A stretch of DNA of 64,000 nucleotides from Lotus japonicus. Its lineage: Eukaryota; Streptophyta; Magnoliopsida; Fabales; Fabaceae. A program made the position numbers and the translations under genes. Positions 33,910 through 45,702 of this stretch are shown here, piece after piece; the stretch's first letter is position 1, and every line of letters starts with the position of its first letter. The stretch spans positions 96,719,090 to 96,783,089 of the forward strand of contig NC_080041.1 of NCBI RefSeq assembly GCF_012489685.1, given 5' to 3'. The notes beneath the pieces were generated by a model. The model made no database searches. It worked only from the letters and a program-made list of their open reading frames with translations, and was not told the origin of the DNA.

Positions 33910-34093
33910 GGGTTGTCTAAATAACTCATGATAAAGTTTGGGTTAAATAACTCATCATCCAATCACATTGAAGACAAGTGAGTTGAAATTTCTATATTTT
34001 ATTTATTAATTTATTTCCAACTCATTTATCTCCAATGTTATTGGATGTTGGGTTATTTAACCCAAACTTTATCATGGGTCATTTAGACAACTC
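33910..34093. mobile_element. MITE, family with GGTTGTCTAAATGA ends (copy 2), 11-bp duplication
   Basis: The 184-bp element has arms of about 75 bp: GGGTTGTCTAAATAACTCATG on the left, and reverse complement GAGTTGTCTAAATGACCCATG on the right. Both continue through AAAGTTTGGGTTAAATAA. A perfect 11-bp repeat ATTTTCATGAC flanks it at 33899-33909 and 34094-34104, in the size range of Mutator-like duplications. It lies about 0.45 kb upstream of LBD gene 1. Confidence 0.85.
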
Positions 34094-34321
34094 ATTTTCA
34101 TGACTGGTTGAGGCTCGAGTTCTTTAAAATTAAAATTTAAAAGAAATTATTAAATTCAATTCATGTGTTCTTTGATCCAATTTTTTACGCGTTAAAAGTT
34201 ACCTTTAAGTTAAAATTTACAATAAGAGTTTTAAGAAAGAAGGAAAAGTTGTTTGTCAGTTTTATGTTTTTATAGCTTCAAAGCAACTTTTAATTCAAAA
34301 GAGTTTTGACGCTTTTTAAAT

Positions 34322-35110
34322 TCACGACAGTACCGGGTGATTGTGATGACACGATGGTAGAGGATCGGGTAATAATGGTGGTGGAGGTCGGCGGTACCTA
34401 GTGGTGGCGGGAGCGGTGAAGGTGGTTGTTACCTGGATGTGGGGGTGGTGTTGGAGAAGGAGGTGGTGGAGGGCCGAGGTGGTGGTGGTGGTAAGGGAAG
34501 TGTAGGAGGTGGTGGCGGAGACGGTGGTGATGGTGCTGGTGGTGTTGACGTAGGTCGGTGTTACCTGGTGGCGAAAGTTGTCAAGTCAGTGGTAGCAGCA
34601 ATGGTGGTGGAGGATGGTTGTGGTGGTGATGGTAGAAGTGGTGGGGGTGGTGGCAGTAATGGTGGGGATGGAGGCGGAGGTGGAGAAAATGACAACGGTG
34701 AGGGTGGTGTTGGATGGTACTGCTGGTGGTGACAATAGTGGTGATGGTGGTTGTGGTTGTTGCGGTAGTGGTAATATTCGAGGTGGGGGCGGTAGAGGTG
34801 TTGGCAGTGGTGGAGGGTGATGATGGAAGCGACGATGGTCATGGTGGTGGCAGCGATGGTGATTGTGGTGATGGAGGGCGGTGATGATAGAGGTGGTGGT
34901 AAAGATAATGACAATGGTGGATGTTGGTGGTGGCGGTTGTGGTGGTGCAAGAGGTGGCAGTAGTGGTGCTGGTCGTGGAGATGGTGGTAGAGGGTGCTGG
35001 TGGTGGTAGTGACAGTGGTCGCGACAGTGGTAGCGACAATGGTGATGATGGAGGGTGGTGGTGCTGGAAGGTGGTGGCGGTGGTGGTTTAGGTGGTGGCA
35101 GCAATGGACG
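34322..35110. repeat. GGT/GTG-rich low-complexity tract
   Basis: About 0.8 kb is dominated by GGTGGTGGT, GATGGTGG and related triplets. Long open frames appear on both strands (Gly-rich on plus; Pro/His/Thr-rich on minus at 34561-35145 and 34586-35104) simply because the sequence lacks stops. Flanks contain AAGCTT-rich AT sequence. I do not regard any of these frames as genes. Confidence 0.75.
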
Positions 35111-38100
35111 ATGCTAGAGAGCCATCGTAAATAAGAGTACGACACAATGGTCTTAGGGAAATCTTCACACGCTCTCTACAACTTATTTTTTAAAAGCTTC
35201 CTCATTTATATAACTTTTTACTTAAAAGCTTTTTTTTCATTTCCTTTGTAAAAAATAAGTAGCTTATTTTTTAAGAGCTTGTTACAAATTGTGTTTGGCC
35301 CGACTTTAGCTTAAACAAAATTTAAAAGCCTAAAAATGTTTGGGTCAAACACTACCCTAATGTGGGAAAAAGAGATTTGTTCCTGCATATTCCGCGCTCT
35401 AAATGTCCAGTCTTGAGTATGAGAGACTGTGTGTTGAGATGTCTCACGTTAACACTAGACATAAAGTCCAAATAACTCTTATATAGGTAGACAATCTTCA
35501 CCTCTTGAGCTAACTCTTAGAGTAAAATTACATCTCTCAAATTTTAATAATAGTGGTTTTGCTTTATCAATTTGTTATTCAGAACATGACATCGACATGT
35601 ATGTTCTTTATGTGGAAGCCTCTTCCATTTTCTATACGCTTGTTGTGATTCTATATGTTAGTGTGTATCACACATTTTCGTCTTAACTAGAAGATTTATT
35701 GAATAATTAAAACGACAAGATACAAGTCCTTTGATAAAGGACACAACCACAAAAGCAACCAAAAGAAATAAAACCAACGTACATCGCAAAAAATAAAACC
35801 TCCTAAAAGCAACCAAACGACGGATGCAAGTGTAATGTTGTGGGGGCAAGTGCCCTCACTTAATTTTGGAAAAAAACATTTTGAGTAGTAAAAGTACGTG
35901 ATATTTTATGATTCCTTTAATAAAAAATGTCCTCACTTATATATCCTACATTGCTAAATGTCATCACTTAATAATAAAAATATGTGGTTTTTTTATGGTT
36001 TTATATGGTAAAAAATACTCTCACTTGTGTCTCATTCGGTAAAAAATGCCTTCACTTTTAATAATATACGTTTAATTTTTTTTGTTACAAATTTATATGT
36101 AAATATTACACCCATTACATTAAATTTATGGATTGGTTACTAGGTGTTAGAGTCACTTAATTGGGTGTATAAACTATAAAGTTTCATCTGACAACAAATT
36201 AAAACAAGATCAGTGTTACTGTGATGCAAGAACGGATATGAAGACAGAAATTAAAGAAGAGGCTAGCGTGAAGCATACACACAGCAATAATTAACATGCC
36301 AAGGCTTTACAATTTACAATGCAACATGGTAGAACAGCTATCTAACCCTACTATGCATCTAAGACATATACTCACCTGTCATACTGTTTTAAACTTCCGT
36401 GTTCCTCATCAAAGTGATGGAATTAGGAGAGTGGGTGACAGAAAAAATCAAAGGCAATGATGATATTTCATGAAATTCATACTAACAGAACAGAGTACTA
36501 TACAAACAATTCTGTGCTTGTTTGCTTATTTAGTAGTACCTGAATTCTTAAATTTTTAGTTCTATAATAAAAGGTAACATCTCAATATCTCAATATCTCA
36601 ATATAAATCTCAATATAAATAAAAAGAGAACCCATTAGAAGGAAAGTTTGCCACATCATACTATTGGAACCACACCCCAATCTTGCGCCACGTATGCAGA
36701 AATATTAAAAAAAATTCTAAAAGAAATTCTTATTACTATTTTTAGCAAAGATTGGAGTTGAACACGTGGTTACTCTTGAGCATGTGTTGCAATATTTCCA
36801 TGCTGTATTTAAAAATAAAATAAAATAATAAACAGCTTTTTAAATCTAGGTTTAGGCTATCATTCTCTACTTTACCTCTAACCGTCCATGGGAGCCAATC
36901 AACATGTTTATATTGCTTTTTAAAATTTTGAATTTATAAGAATTGGTAATTGCATTAAATGCTGTGAATTGTTTTTTAAAATATATTTTTATCGGTTTAC
37001 CCAAACCGCCCACAACAACCAATCAACTAAGAGAGAGAAAATTCTGGGCTGCTAAATATCACGGTTGCTTTGTGCGTTTCGTAATTCGTACTGCAACCAT
37101 TAACCTTACGTGCTTTGCTTTAGAAGACTAACAACTGCTTCTTTCTACCATCTGCACCCCTACCTAATACACATGATGCCTCTATGAACCCTATAGTTTG
37201 CTCAATATGATATCTATTTGAAATTTGAAATTTGAAATTGTTCAATTCAAGATGGAGCCTGAATCAGATAGATTGGGGGGTTTCATCTAACATTAAAGAT
37301 TTGTTTGAAAAGAAGTAAGCTATTCAATTGCAACTCTCAACCCAGTTTAATTTGTCTTTTTCCTCTACCTTCTCTTAACCATTTGTTTTCATCTCATTTT
37401 TCGTTGATTAAATCTTATTTTTGGAGGGATGGCTGGCCGGATTTCGTGAAGGATATGGAGATTGGAGATGGAGCCTGCATAAGAGAGATTGGTGGTTTCA
37501 TCTAACGGGTGAGGCAGCAGGGTTTGTAGGCAAGAGTACTAAAGTTATTATATAATGAATCTGAATCTATGACCGTGTTAGAGGAGGCTACACTACCTGA
37601 AAGGTTGTATTCATTCGGAAAGTATTTGTTCCTCCTTATCCTCATATGATTCCTGCTTCTTTTGAATTGAAATAGAAGGATATAGCTAGATAATGGTATT
37701 GATGAGTTGATGGCTGGTGATATGAAAAGTGGTTCTCTGTTATTTTATCCATTTTTTATACTATATTTTTGTTCACATGTTCTCCTTTCCTTTTGTCTAC
37801 AACTCATTTAAGTTTGAACTTATTTCAGGTGATGTAGAGATTGGCCAAAGAGGAGTAGATGATACATGCTTTGGGTAAGTGACAAGTTTTATTAAATAAA
37901 ATTACCATATAGTTAGTTTAAGATTATGATATCTGAGTCATGGTGCAAGGTTCTTCTACATTGTCTTTGAATTGAAAAAAAAAACGTAATGAAGCACCTA
38001 ACTAAAGGGACTTTCTTTTGAAATTTGGCAAGATGGGATAGTGCATAATAATTGGTGGAAGTTATGTAGAGAAGCAAGAGGATTGAATGATTATGGTTCT

Positions 38101-39843
38101 TGATTCAGTAACAAGAACTTTGCTAAGTTTAGTATATACATATATACTTTGTTTGTTCTGCACTCTGAGTATTAATTTTGCTCAAGATTTCTTCCAGGCA
38201 ACTTGCTTGCTTTCAAACTTGCTAACAAGAACTTTTTACTTCATTTCTTAGCCTTTCCAGATTATTTTCTTTTATGGAAGAGCCACTTGAAATACTCACA
38301 AGGGAAGATGTGACAGAAATGTGTACAAGTTAGCCTTCTAGAGAATATGGTTGCCATGATCTTGGAAATGATGGAGGCAGCCCAGTGCTGCTTTATGTTT
38401 ATCATTATGCATTGAAGTTGTAAAAGCTGCAGATGCTGCATAGGTTAATGATATTAGGAGTCTGGGCTCATCCCATCAAAGATGATGTTTAGATTAGCTA
38501 TGAATTTGTATGAAGAGCTGCAGGGAGCAGTCCTAAGTTGTTGAAGACTATCATGAAAGAAAATTTGGCCTTCGATTTTCTATAGTGAGCTTAGCTTTTT
38601 TATTAAATTAACTTTTGTAATTTAAGCAATGTATTGCTCAATTTTCAGACATGGATAAGGGTATATCAGTATGTAGCTTCCAGACATAGATATCTCTTCC
38701 TCATGGTAGAGGGTAGTCAACAATCTATCATTGCTGCCCAATAAGCTATCTGCTGCTCGAATCTCTCTTCAATGAATATTGAATAGACTTTGAGTGCTTG
38801 GTAGTTTAATTCTGTATTTTTGGTTTGGGCTTTATTTTATCTCAAGATTGTCACTTAAATTTTGACTTTTGAACAATATAACTTCATGCTATTCATTAAT
38901 TCATTAAAGAATTTTAAGATTTGGTAGGCAACTTAAACTACTGTGGTACAGGATATCAAAACTGGGATTTTGCAAGCATATCTTGCATATTACTATGATG
39001 ACTGCGCACAATATGATTTCTAAGTTTTAACCCAACAAAAATTGTACTCTACATGTATCAAGTCACTTTTTTTTAATTTAAGAATGTTCCTTTAAAACAT
39101 TTTCGTTGTTATTTTCAAAGAGAGGAAGTTAAGTGAAACATACCTTGAAAAAATTGCATTTCTTTGGAGTATTTAACATGCTCCTACTAAGAAGTTGGAT
39201 TTCAATTTTATTGTCACATTCAAATACCAGTTGGATTTCCAGAATTTGCTTTATATTTGTAACAGTTCAGTAAAGAAAATAGGTATGATGATATATGGAG
39301 GATTCAGGACAACAACACATTTAGCTTTAAAATATGCTTCCCCACAAGAAAACTAACACTCAATAAACCACACATTATTTAAAGTAAAAAAGAATATAAC
39401 AATTACAGAAATCGGGGTAACTAATTATAACAATCGTTTAACTTCAATTTGGAAACTAATTGAATGTGTGTCTAACTTCATTCAAATTTGTACCTAATTG
39501 TATTTCTAATGCATTTCAAAAAAAATTATATTTCTAATGCCTATATAAATGTATCTTATAGAAATGTGATTTTATGAGAAATGCGATTTTATGCGAGAAA
39601 GTAAGAATTAATCATGACCGATATATCCAATCATGAATGGTTCAGATTAAATTAAATTAGTAATCATGTTATCACTTAAAAGTTATGTGTGAATTTTTTA
39701 AAAAGTCTCATGACTTCATGTTTTAATATGGATCATCCATGAATGATCTAACAGTCGTGATTTATTCTCATTTTGTTACATACAATATTTTACCTAAAAA
39801 AAGCTACAATGGATGATATTTTACTTGAAAATGTTTTCATATT
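35111..39843. other. Long intergenic region without a recognised gene
   Basis: The region is AT-rich with scattered short open frames. A 40-bp imperfect repeat starting GATGGAGCCTG and ending TTTCATCTAAC occurs at 37251-37291 and 37467-37506. The stretch 37,200-38,650 is GC-richer and has exon-like pieces (for example ending GGGTAAGTG near 37870), but no frame is long and no domain is recognised. It could be a decayed gene or a non-coding transcript. Confidence 0.4.
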
Positions 39844-39940
39844 AAAACTAATATTTTAAAGAAAACCATCATTTTGATGATGATGCTGTGGAAAACTAAT
39901 ATTTTAAAGAAAACCATCATTTTGATGATGGTGCTGTGGA
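39844..39940. repeat. 48-bp tandem duplication
   Basis: Two adjacent copies of a unit starting AAAACTAATATTTTAAAG and ending TGATGATG(A/G)TGCTGTGG. It ends at the start of the open frame at 39936. Confidence 0.75.
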
Positions 39941-40376
39941 GGGTGACGTCGTCAAACCAAGTAGAAATAGATGTATTGGAGGGTATAATAAATTTGGAGA
40001 TGAAAGTAGAAAGAGATGTATGGGGGAGGGTGTAATAAATTTGGAGATGACTCCTCTTTCAATTTTGGGGACTAGCAGATTGAAACATGGTCCTCCAAAA
40101 GGGAGACATAACAAGAACGAAAAGCCGCTCCGGGATTTTCTTGAGTTAATTCCAAGAGATGATGGGGTTACAACTAGGGCGAAGAGTGTTTGGTTGGTGG
40201 GCAAGGAATTAAGACTGCATCCTAGGAGCTCAGGGAAACTGATGCTTAGGGGTTTGAAGGCTCAAATTAGACAGAATCATTCTCATTTGACTTTGAAGTT
40301 GTTCTTCTTTAGGTGTCATTCTCTTATGGATACGGTAGACATGGTAGAAGTTGGGTTTTATAAAAATAGTTTATAA
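39936..40376 (+). pseudogene. Unrecognised 146-codon frame, possibly LINE ORF1 remnant
   Basis: The frame has no known domain that I can name. It is basic and contains DDGVTTRAKSVWLVGKELRL, which resembles PPGVMTRARSTLAMGKRLG in the retroposed insert at 42326-42863. This shared feature suggests both derive from the C-terminal part of the same retroelement ORF1. The N-terminal 30 residues are internally repetitive (RNRCIGGY, RKRCMGEG). No poly(A) tail or duplication was found. A host gene cannot be excluded, but the start lies in duplicated DNA and the frame ends without obvious gene structure. Confidence 0.35.
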
Positions 40377-40516
40377 TATAATTTTAGAAAATTTTAAAAA
40401 TGTTTAAACAATTTTAGGAGTAGATATATTAAAAGTATGATAGTTTGATAGTGAAATTACGTTGTACGGCGATTAGAAAACATTAAATATATAATCACAT
40501 GTAACTTAACTGGTAT

Positions 40517-40686
40517 GGAGTTATCTAAATGATCCATGTGGGTGACTAACCACAACTTAATATACCAATATAATTTTTATAAATAAATTAATAAATAAAA
40601 TATAGAGATGTTAACTCACTTATCTTTAATGTGATTGGAATATGAGTTATTTAACTCAAACTTTCTCATGGTCAATTAGACAACCC
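40517..40686. mobile_element. MITE, family with GGTTGTCTAAATGA ends (copy 3)
   Basis: The left end GGAGTTATCTAAATGATCCATG matches, as a reverse complement, the right end ...TCAATTAGACAACCC. It is flanked by TAACTGGTAT (40507-40516) and TAACGGATAT (40687-40696), an 8-of-10 match consistent with an aged duplication of about 10 bp. Interior is AT-rich and shared with copy 1 (AATAAAATATAGA). Confidence 0.75.
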
Positions 40687-40696
40687 TAACGGATAT

Positions 40697-41400
40697 AAAA
40701 ACTATAAAAATAAAATAGAATCCACGAGAATGAATAATTTACATTTGAGGAACATTTCAGAATGAAAATAAAAAACTAACAGGATGAACATTTTACATGT
40801 CTTTTTTTACATGTCAAAACTACTAAATGTTTAATATAATTAAAGCATTTATCCATAGTTGTTTAAATACCTTTTAGAGTAAATATATAAAAAATTAATC
40901 ATCAAAATAGTTCATACGAGGAATATAAACATTGATACATATATATATAGTCTACTTGCATTTTTGTTCAAATGTCAAGGTATTTACATGAAACTATTTT
41001 CATATTTAATCTAGGCTGAAATATGGTTTTGGTCCCTCTAGAATTAAGATTTTTTGGTTTAGACTCTTCTAAAAAAATTTCTTTCGAAAACACCCCTAAA
41101 TGAAAAATAATACTGAAGTTTCATCTCTTGCCTTCACTTTCCATCCATTATCTACTGAATCACCTAACGGATGCTGACGTGGTATGACGCAGGCGTAATA
41201 TATATTAAAATCTCTCACGAGAAGAACAATTACATGAAATTTTTTTAAATTTAAAACTCATGTTTTTTAATACAATTTCAGTATTCTTTAGATAAATTTA
41301 AGAGTGAATATCTAAAATGGTAAAAAAATTGATAATGAAAATATGTTATAGAATGATTAGAAAAATATTAATATTGATATAGTATATTTTATGTTTTGTT
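40697..41400. other. AT-rich DNA, no gene
   Basis: From 41017 a GGCTGAAATATGGTTTTGGTCCC segment looks like one end of a GGTCCC-type MITE, but I found no opposite end. Confidence 0.35.
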
Positions 41401-41416
41401 AAATGGTATGGTAAAA

Positions 41417-41528
41417 GTCTCCGTAGGATAGCTCAAGTGGTAGGAGTTAGGGGACATATGAGTTGGGTAGGGGAGGTTCAATGATCGATTCCTGGTGGGT
41501 TCAATTTATCTTTCCAATGTACCAAGAA
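41417..41528 (+). mobile_element. tRNA-derived SINE (copy 1)
   Basis: About 112 bp. It has an RNA polymerase III A box (TAGCTCAAGTGG) near 41435 and a B box (GATCGATTCC) near 41482. The 3' part CAATTTATCTTTCCAATGTACC is followed by an A-rich tail. It is flanked by AAATGGTATGGTAAAA (41401-41416) and AAATGATATGGTAAAA (41529-41544), 15 of 16 matching. Non-coding. It would be transcribed by Pol III and moved by LINE machinery. Confidence 0.8.
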
Positions 41529-42175
41529 AAATGATATGGTAAAAAACTCACATATGGGGAGCGATATTTTACATAAAAATAATTTTATATTCAAAAAAAA
41601 GCAAAAAAAAAAAATATAATACTACATGAATACTTTTTGTAATTTTTTCAATAATTTTTGAAATGAATATATATAAAATTATGATAATCAGTAAAAAGTT
41701 GGGGAGAGATTTTTACATGAAAATAATTCATATTTAAACAAAAAAAAATATTAATGTATGATAATATAAAGGTCATGAAAGGATTAGAAATATAATTTTT
41801 TTTAAAGAAGAAATGTGATTAAAAGAGTATTACCGTTAGTGTAAAGTTTGTTTACAAAAACATTCAATCGAATTCCGCAAAATCAGAAAATATATTTTTA
41901 TTTTAATTAAAATAAAAAACAAATGTAACAGATTCTCCTATATGTCATACTGTGATTGGTTGTCAGTGTAAAACTACTTTATACTCACTATGCATATCCA
42001 AGGGGTGTCTTTACCTAAAAATGTTTTTCAATTTAAAATTCATAATAAAGGAATTATAATATAATTTCATTAATTTTTTCAAAAATTTTAAATAATTTTA
42101 AGAGTAAATATATATAAATTTAAAATAACTTGATAGTAAATATAAGACGTGGAAGATTCTAAACATTAATGGTAT

Positions 42176-42288
42176 GTCCCCAAATGATAGTTCAAGTGGT
42201 AAGAGTTGGGGACATATTGGTTGCGATGGAAGGTCCAGAGATCGATCCCTGGAGGGTGCAATTTATCTTTCCGATGTACAAAATAAAC
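42176..42288 (+). mobile_element. tRNA-derived SINE (copy 2)
   Basis: Same family as copy 1: starts GTCCCCAAATGATAG, A box TAGTTCAAGTGG, B box GATCGATCC, then GGGTGCAATTTATCTTTCCG, ATGTAC and an A-rich tail. It is flanked by CATTAATGGTAT (42164-42175) and CATTAATGATAT (42289-42300), 11 of 12 matching. Confidence 0.8.
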
Positions 42289-42325
42289 CATTAATGATAT
42301 AACCATATGTAACTTGACTGATATA

Positions 42326-42863
42326 GGTTGCTTCCCTGTTGAGTATGTTCCTCACCCCCGTGAGCTACCCAGGAAAGTAAACACCATGGTTGTTGGGGTG
42401 GATTTGACTTGCCCTCTGATTCAGTTTCAAGTAAGGGTGTTTTGGGTTCCTCGGATAATCAGTTGGTGTTGTTTGACTCGCAAAGGCCCAAGAGTCCGCC
42501 TGGCGTTATGACGAGGGCGAGATCGACTTTGGCCATGGGGAAACGTCTAGGGATGTGTTATGATTGCTCTGATGAAGTTTCTCTTCAAGGCACAACAAAT
42601 AACATCAAATCTCTCGAGCTTAGATGATGTAGAGTGGCTGGTCTCTCTTGGGTTAATTGTAGGTCTTTTGTTCATAGGGGTTTCTTTGGTTGTTTTGGTG
42701 CCTTTGCTGGAATATTTTGGGTTTTCATTCATAGGGATTGCTCTTAGTTTTTTCATGATTAGCTTTTAGCTGTACTAATCATCTTCTCCCCTTTGCTCTT
42801 TTATGAGCTTTGTTATCATTCCTTTTAGATATATATAATTATATTGCTTTTACTTTCGAAAAA
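42326..42863 (+). mobile_element. 5'-truncated retroposed insert of unclear family
   Basis: 538 bp flanked by a perfect 15-bp repeat AACTTGACTGATATA (42311-42325 and 42864-42878) and ending in a short A run, the signature of target-primed reverse transcription. It holds an open stretch with PPGVMTRARSTLAMGKRLG and a hydrophobic stretch after it. I do not recognise a full domain. A LINE ORF1 remnant or a processed host transcript are both possible. Confidence 0.75.
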
Positions 42864-43039
42864 AACTTGACTGATATAAAAACATTAAAAAAATACACGA
42901 TAATTAATATTTGAGATTTGATTATCTTTTGGAAAAATACACTTCGATATATCTTTAGTCATTTTATAATGTTAAAGTGAAAATTTCTTTAAATTAACAA
43001 TACTTTATATATTTTTGAATTTTTTTATATTAAATTTCA

Positions 43040-43136
43040 ATAATTCCTTAACATTAATTATGTGATTTTATTTCATAACTAACTTTTAAATTTTTGTGAA
43101 AAAATTTCCCGTGCATGGCACGGGTCAGTATACTAG
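43040..43136 (+). mobile_element. Helitron-like 3' terminus (copy C)
   Basis: A perfect hairpin CCCGTGCATGGCACGGG at 43108-43124 is followed by TCAGTATA and CTAG (43133-43136), then T. This is a clean Helitron 3' end. The 5' end was not found. Confidence 0.6.
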
Positions 43137-43280
43137 TTAGATGTTAAAGTGTAGTATCGGTCTTGACACTGATGCTAATTCTTGTTGGTTTGGCCCACTG
43201 AGTCAAAAGTATTTAAAAAAAATATTTGTAAATGATATAGTAAATTGTGCCAAAACACCATGATTAATATCACAAGAACT

Positions 43281-44396
43281 TTGAGGGAGCATTTTGATTT
43301 CATTGTGGATTGGGTTGCTAGGAAATTAGCTTTTTGGAAAGGGAAGATTTTGAATAAGGCCGGGAAAGTGACTCTGATTAAATCTGTGGTTAGTGCGGTG
43401 CCGGTGTATCCGATGCAAATGTTTTGGCTACCTTAGAGTGTGTGTGATAGGGTGGACTCCATGACTAGGGATTTTCTTTGGTCGAGGGGGGTTCGGAAGG
43501 GGATGCCAATGGTGGCTTGGAGGACTATCACGCAGCCTCATATCAATGGAGGCTTGGGAGTCCGCCGCACTAGACTAGCAAACACGGCATTGCTGGGTAA
43601 GTTGGTGTGGGATATTATGCATGGTGGTACAAAATTGTGGGTCCAGTTGGTGATTGGTCGCTACCATGGGGATGATCTTGCCACTGCTTGCTCCGGACGT
43701 GGTTGTATGGAATGCTATTTCTAAGGCTTGGAAGGTTTTGAAGGATGGTTTTTCTTGGCGGATTGGTGAGGGTGATGTACTGATGTTTAGTTTTGGTTTG
43801 CGGATTGGAGTGGTAAAGGTTGCCTAGGAGCGCAAGTCCCTTATGTTCGATCACATTTCGACACTCAGCTCTTGGTGAATGATTTATTTGCTCGTGGTGT
43901 TTGTGACTTGAACCTGCTGTCTACCCCATTAACCCCCATGTTGCAGGATATGGTTAAGTCTAAGACTGAGTTCGTGGTTTTGGATCCGGACGTGGCATAT
44001 GTGCAGGTGTGGAGTGGGAGCCTTCATGGGAGCTATTCAGCTAGAGACGGTTACTAGTGGCTGCTGTCGCAGGATATGGCGATGCAGATTCAGACGGTTA
44101 CTTGAGCACCAACGTTTTCATGTTTATAACGTCCATCATCTCCTTGATTCGGAAGTGTATTCAGCAGGCGTGGACGGTGACGTTGGGCCATACATTGTGG
44201 GAAGGGAATCGTGTGGCAAATTTCTTAGCCAAGGAGGGTGCTCACGGGGTTACCCGGTTGGTGGTTTATGACTTCCCTTTGCCTGGTCTTGGTCCTCTGC
44301 TCTTTGATGACTACAGAGGTTTTGTGTTCTTGAGAAGCTAGCTTCCTTGCTTATGTTTTTTGTTTTTCTTTAAGCTTTCAATTACCAAAAAAAAAT
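43281..44396 (+). mobile_element. LINE copy, 5'-truncated and internally deleted
   Basis: The frames read in order as a plant LINE. First comes the RT C-terminal region (ARKLAFWKGKILNKAGKVTL and SVVSAVPVYPMQMFWLP), broken by a stop at 43434. Next is GGLGVRRTRLANTALLGKLVW, then a gap and a piece of the connecting region, then the RNase H end (LWEGNRVANFLAKEGAHG) with a stop at 44339. The zinc-binding domain is largely deleted. An A tail at 44387-44395 and a 14-bp duplication ATATCACAAGAACT (43267-43280 and 44397-44410) fix the limits. Confidence 0.9.
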
Positions 44397-44410
44397 ATAT
44401 CACAAGAACT

Positions 44411-45702
44411 GTGTAACTAATTAATTCAACTCAAGAGTGAGATATAAAAAACAAAAATATAACAATAATGTAAGATTTTGGGTGGTTTGGTCGGTTGTAG
44501 TTAGCAAAACAAAACACTAAAGGGTTGGGTGAGATGAAGTGTGAAGGGTCCCGGTTCAAATTTGGAGAAAAGATTAAAATACTAACATTTCTAACAACTA
44601 ACATTTATCTATAAAAAAAAAACACAAAACAAAACAACAAAAAAAAAAGATTAAAATCAATTAAAGAAGTGGTTTTTTTCTTCTTCTGTAGAGGTCAATA
44701 AGAGAAATTACTAATCTTTGAGAATCAATCATCATGAATTGCAATACACCATCATAGATCACAATTTATATTTAACTCAACTTATAATTCAAGCCACGTT
44801 CAAAAAACACTTATAATTCAAATAGTCTTCAGGTCAAGTCACAACCAAACTATAGAATTAGAACTTTTGATTCTCGCCCCTAGAATTTAATTTGTTCATA
44901 AGTAAGAAGTAACAAGTGAGTTTAGAATCTCAAGAATAGTTTGAGTCACATAATTGAATTCTTAAAATTAATTGTCATTGAAGATTTAATCATTTATCAT
45001 GAATTCAATTAAACGTCTACTTCATTAAATTAATTTGAGATAGAACTTCATATTATCATTGAACGATCATTTTCACAATAAAATCGGCTAATCACAACCT
45101 TTACTCAATGAATAGGAAATATGACCCCACACAACCCGAAGCAATGACTACTACAAGAATATAATATTCTAAAACATTCGCTTATGAATCTCAAAGAATT
45201 CTAACTAATTGTGCCACTTGAATGAATATTAAGATCAAAGCGCTAGCATCCCTTGCTCTCTATCAATTACTCCCCTTTACAAATATGGCGGTCTGGTCGA
45301 TTTGGTGCCGGGTCTGGTCGATTTGGTGCGGTTCGACATTCTAACAATTTTTACTTTTTTTTGTCAATTAACAAAAAAAAAAGTGAACAAAAAGTAAATC
45401 ATACAATTACTATAACGTTAAGAGAAAGAAAAAAGTAAAAGAAAGAATAGGAGAGGCCGAGACATGGAGTGTCGTAAGGGGATGATGCTCAGATTTTGGG
45501 CCTTGCAATTTTTTAGTCCAAATCATACAACTATCTTTTCTTTCCCTTTTTTATTGTCACTTGCCCTACAAGAAGTGTGTTACTCACCGTGAAGAGCAAA
45601 AAAAGAAAAAAAAACATGCTACTTTTTGTGATGAGTTTTTGGTCATAAAATTTTTTTTTTCTTTTTAATTAAGAGAGCCATGTTATATTTTACATTTAAC
45701 AT
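44411..45702. other. AT-rich intergenic DNA
   Basis: No gene. A stretch at 44472-44640 has a B-box-like GGTTCAAATTTGG and an A-rich tail and might be a SINE of another family, but no duplication was found. GTCTGGTCGATTTGGTGC is repeated twice near 45290-45330. Confidence 0.4.

Noticed and set aside
34561..35145. Pro/His/Thr-rich 194-codon frame
   Set aside because: Low-complexity GGT/ACC tract lacking stops on both strands; no gene structure.
44472..44640. Possible SINE of another family
   Set aside because: B-box-like GGTTCAAATTTGG and A-rich tail, but no duplication found.
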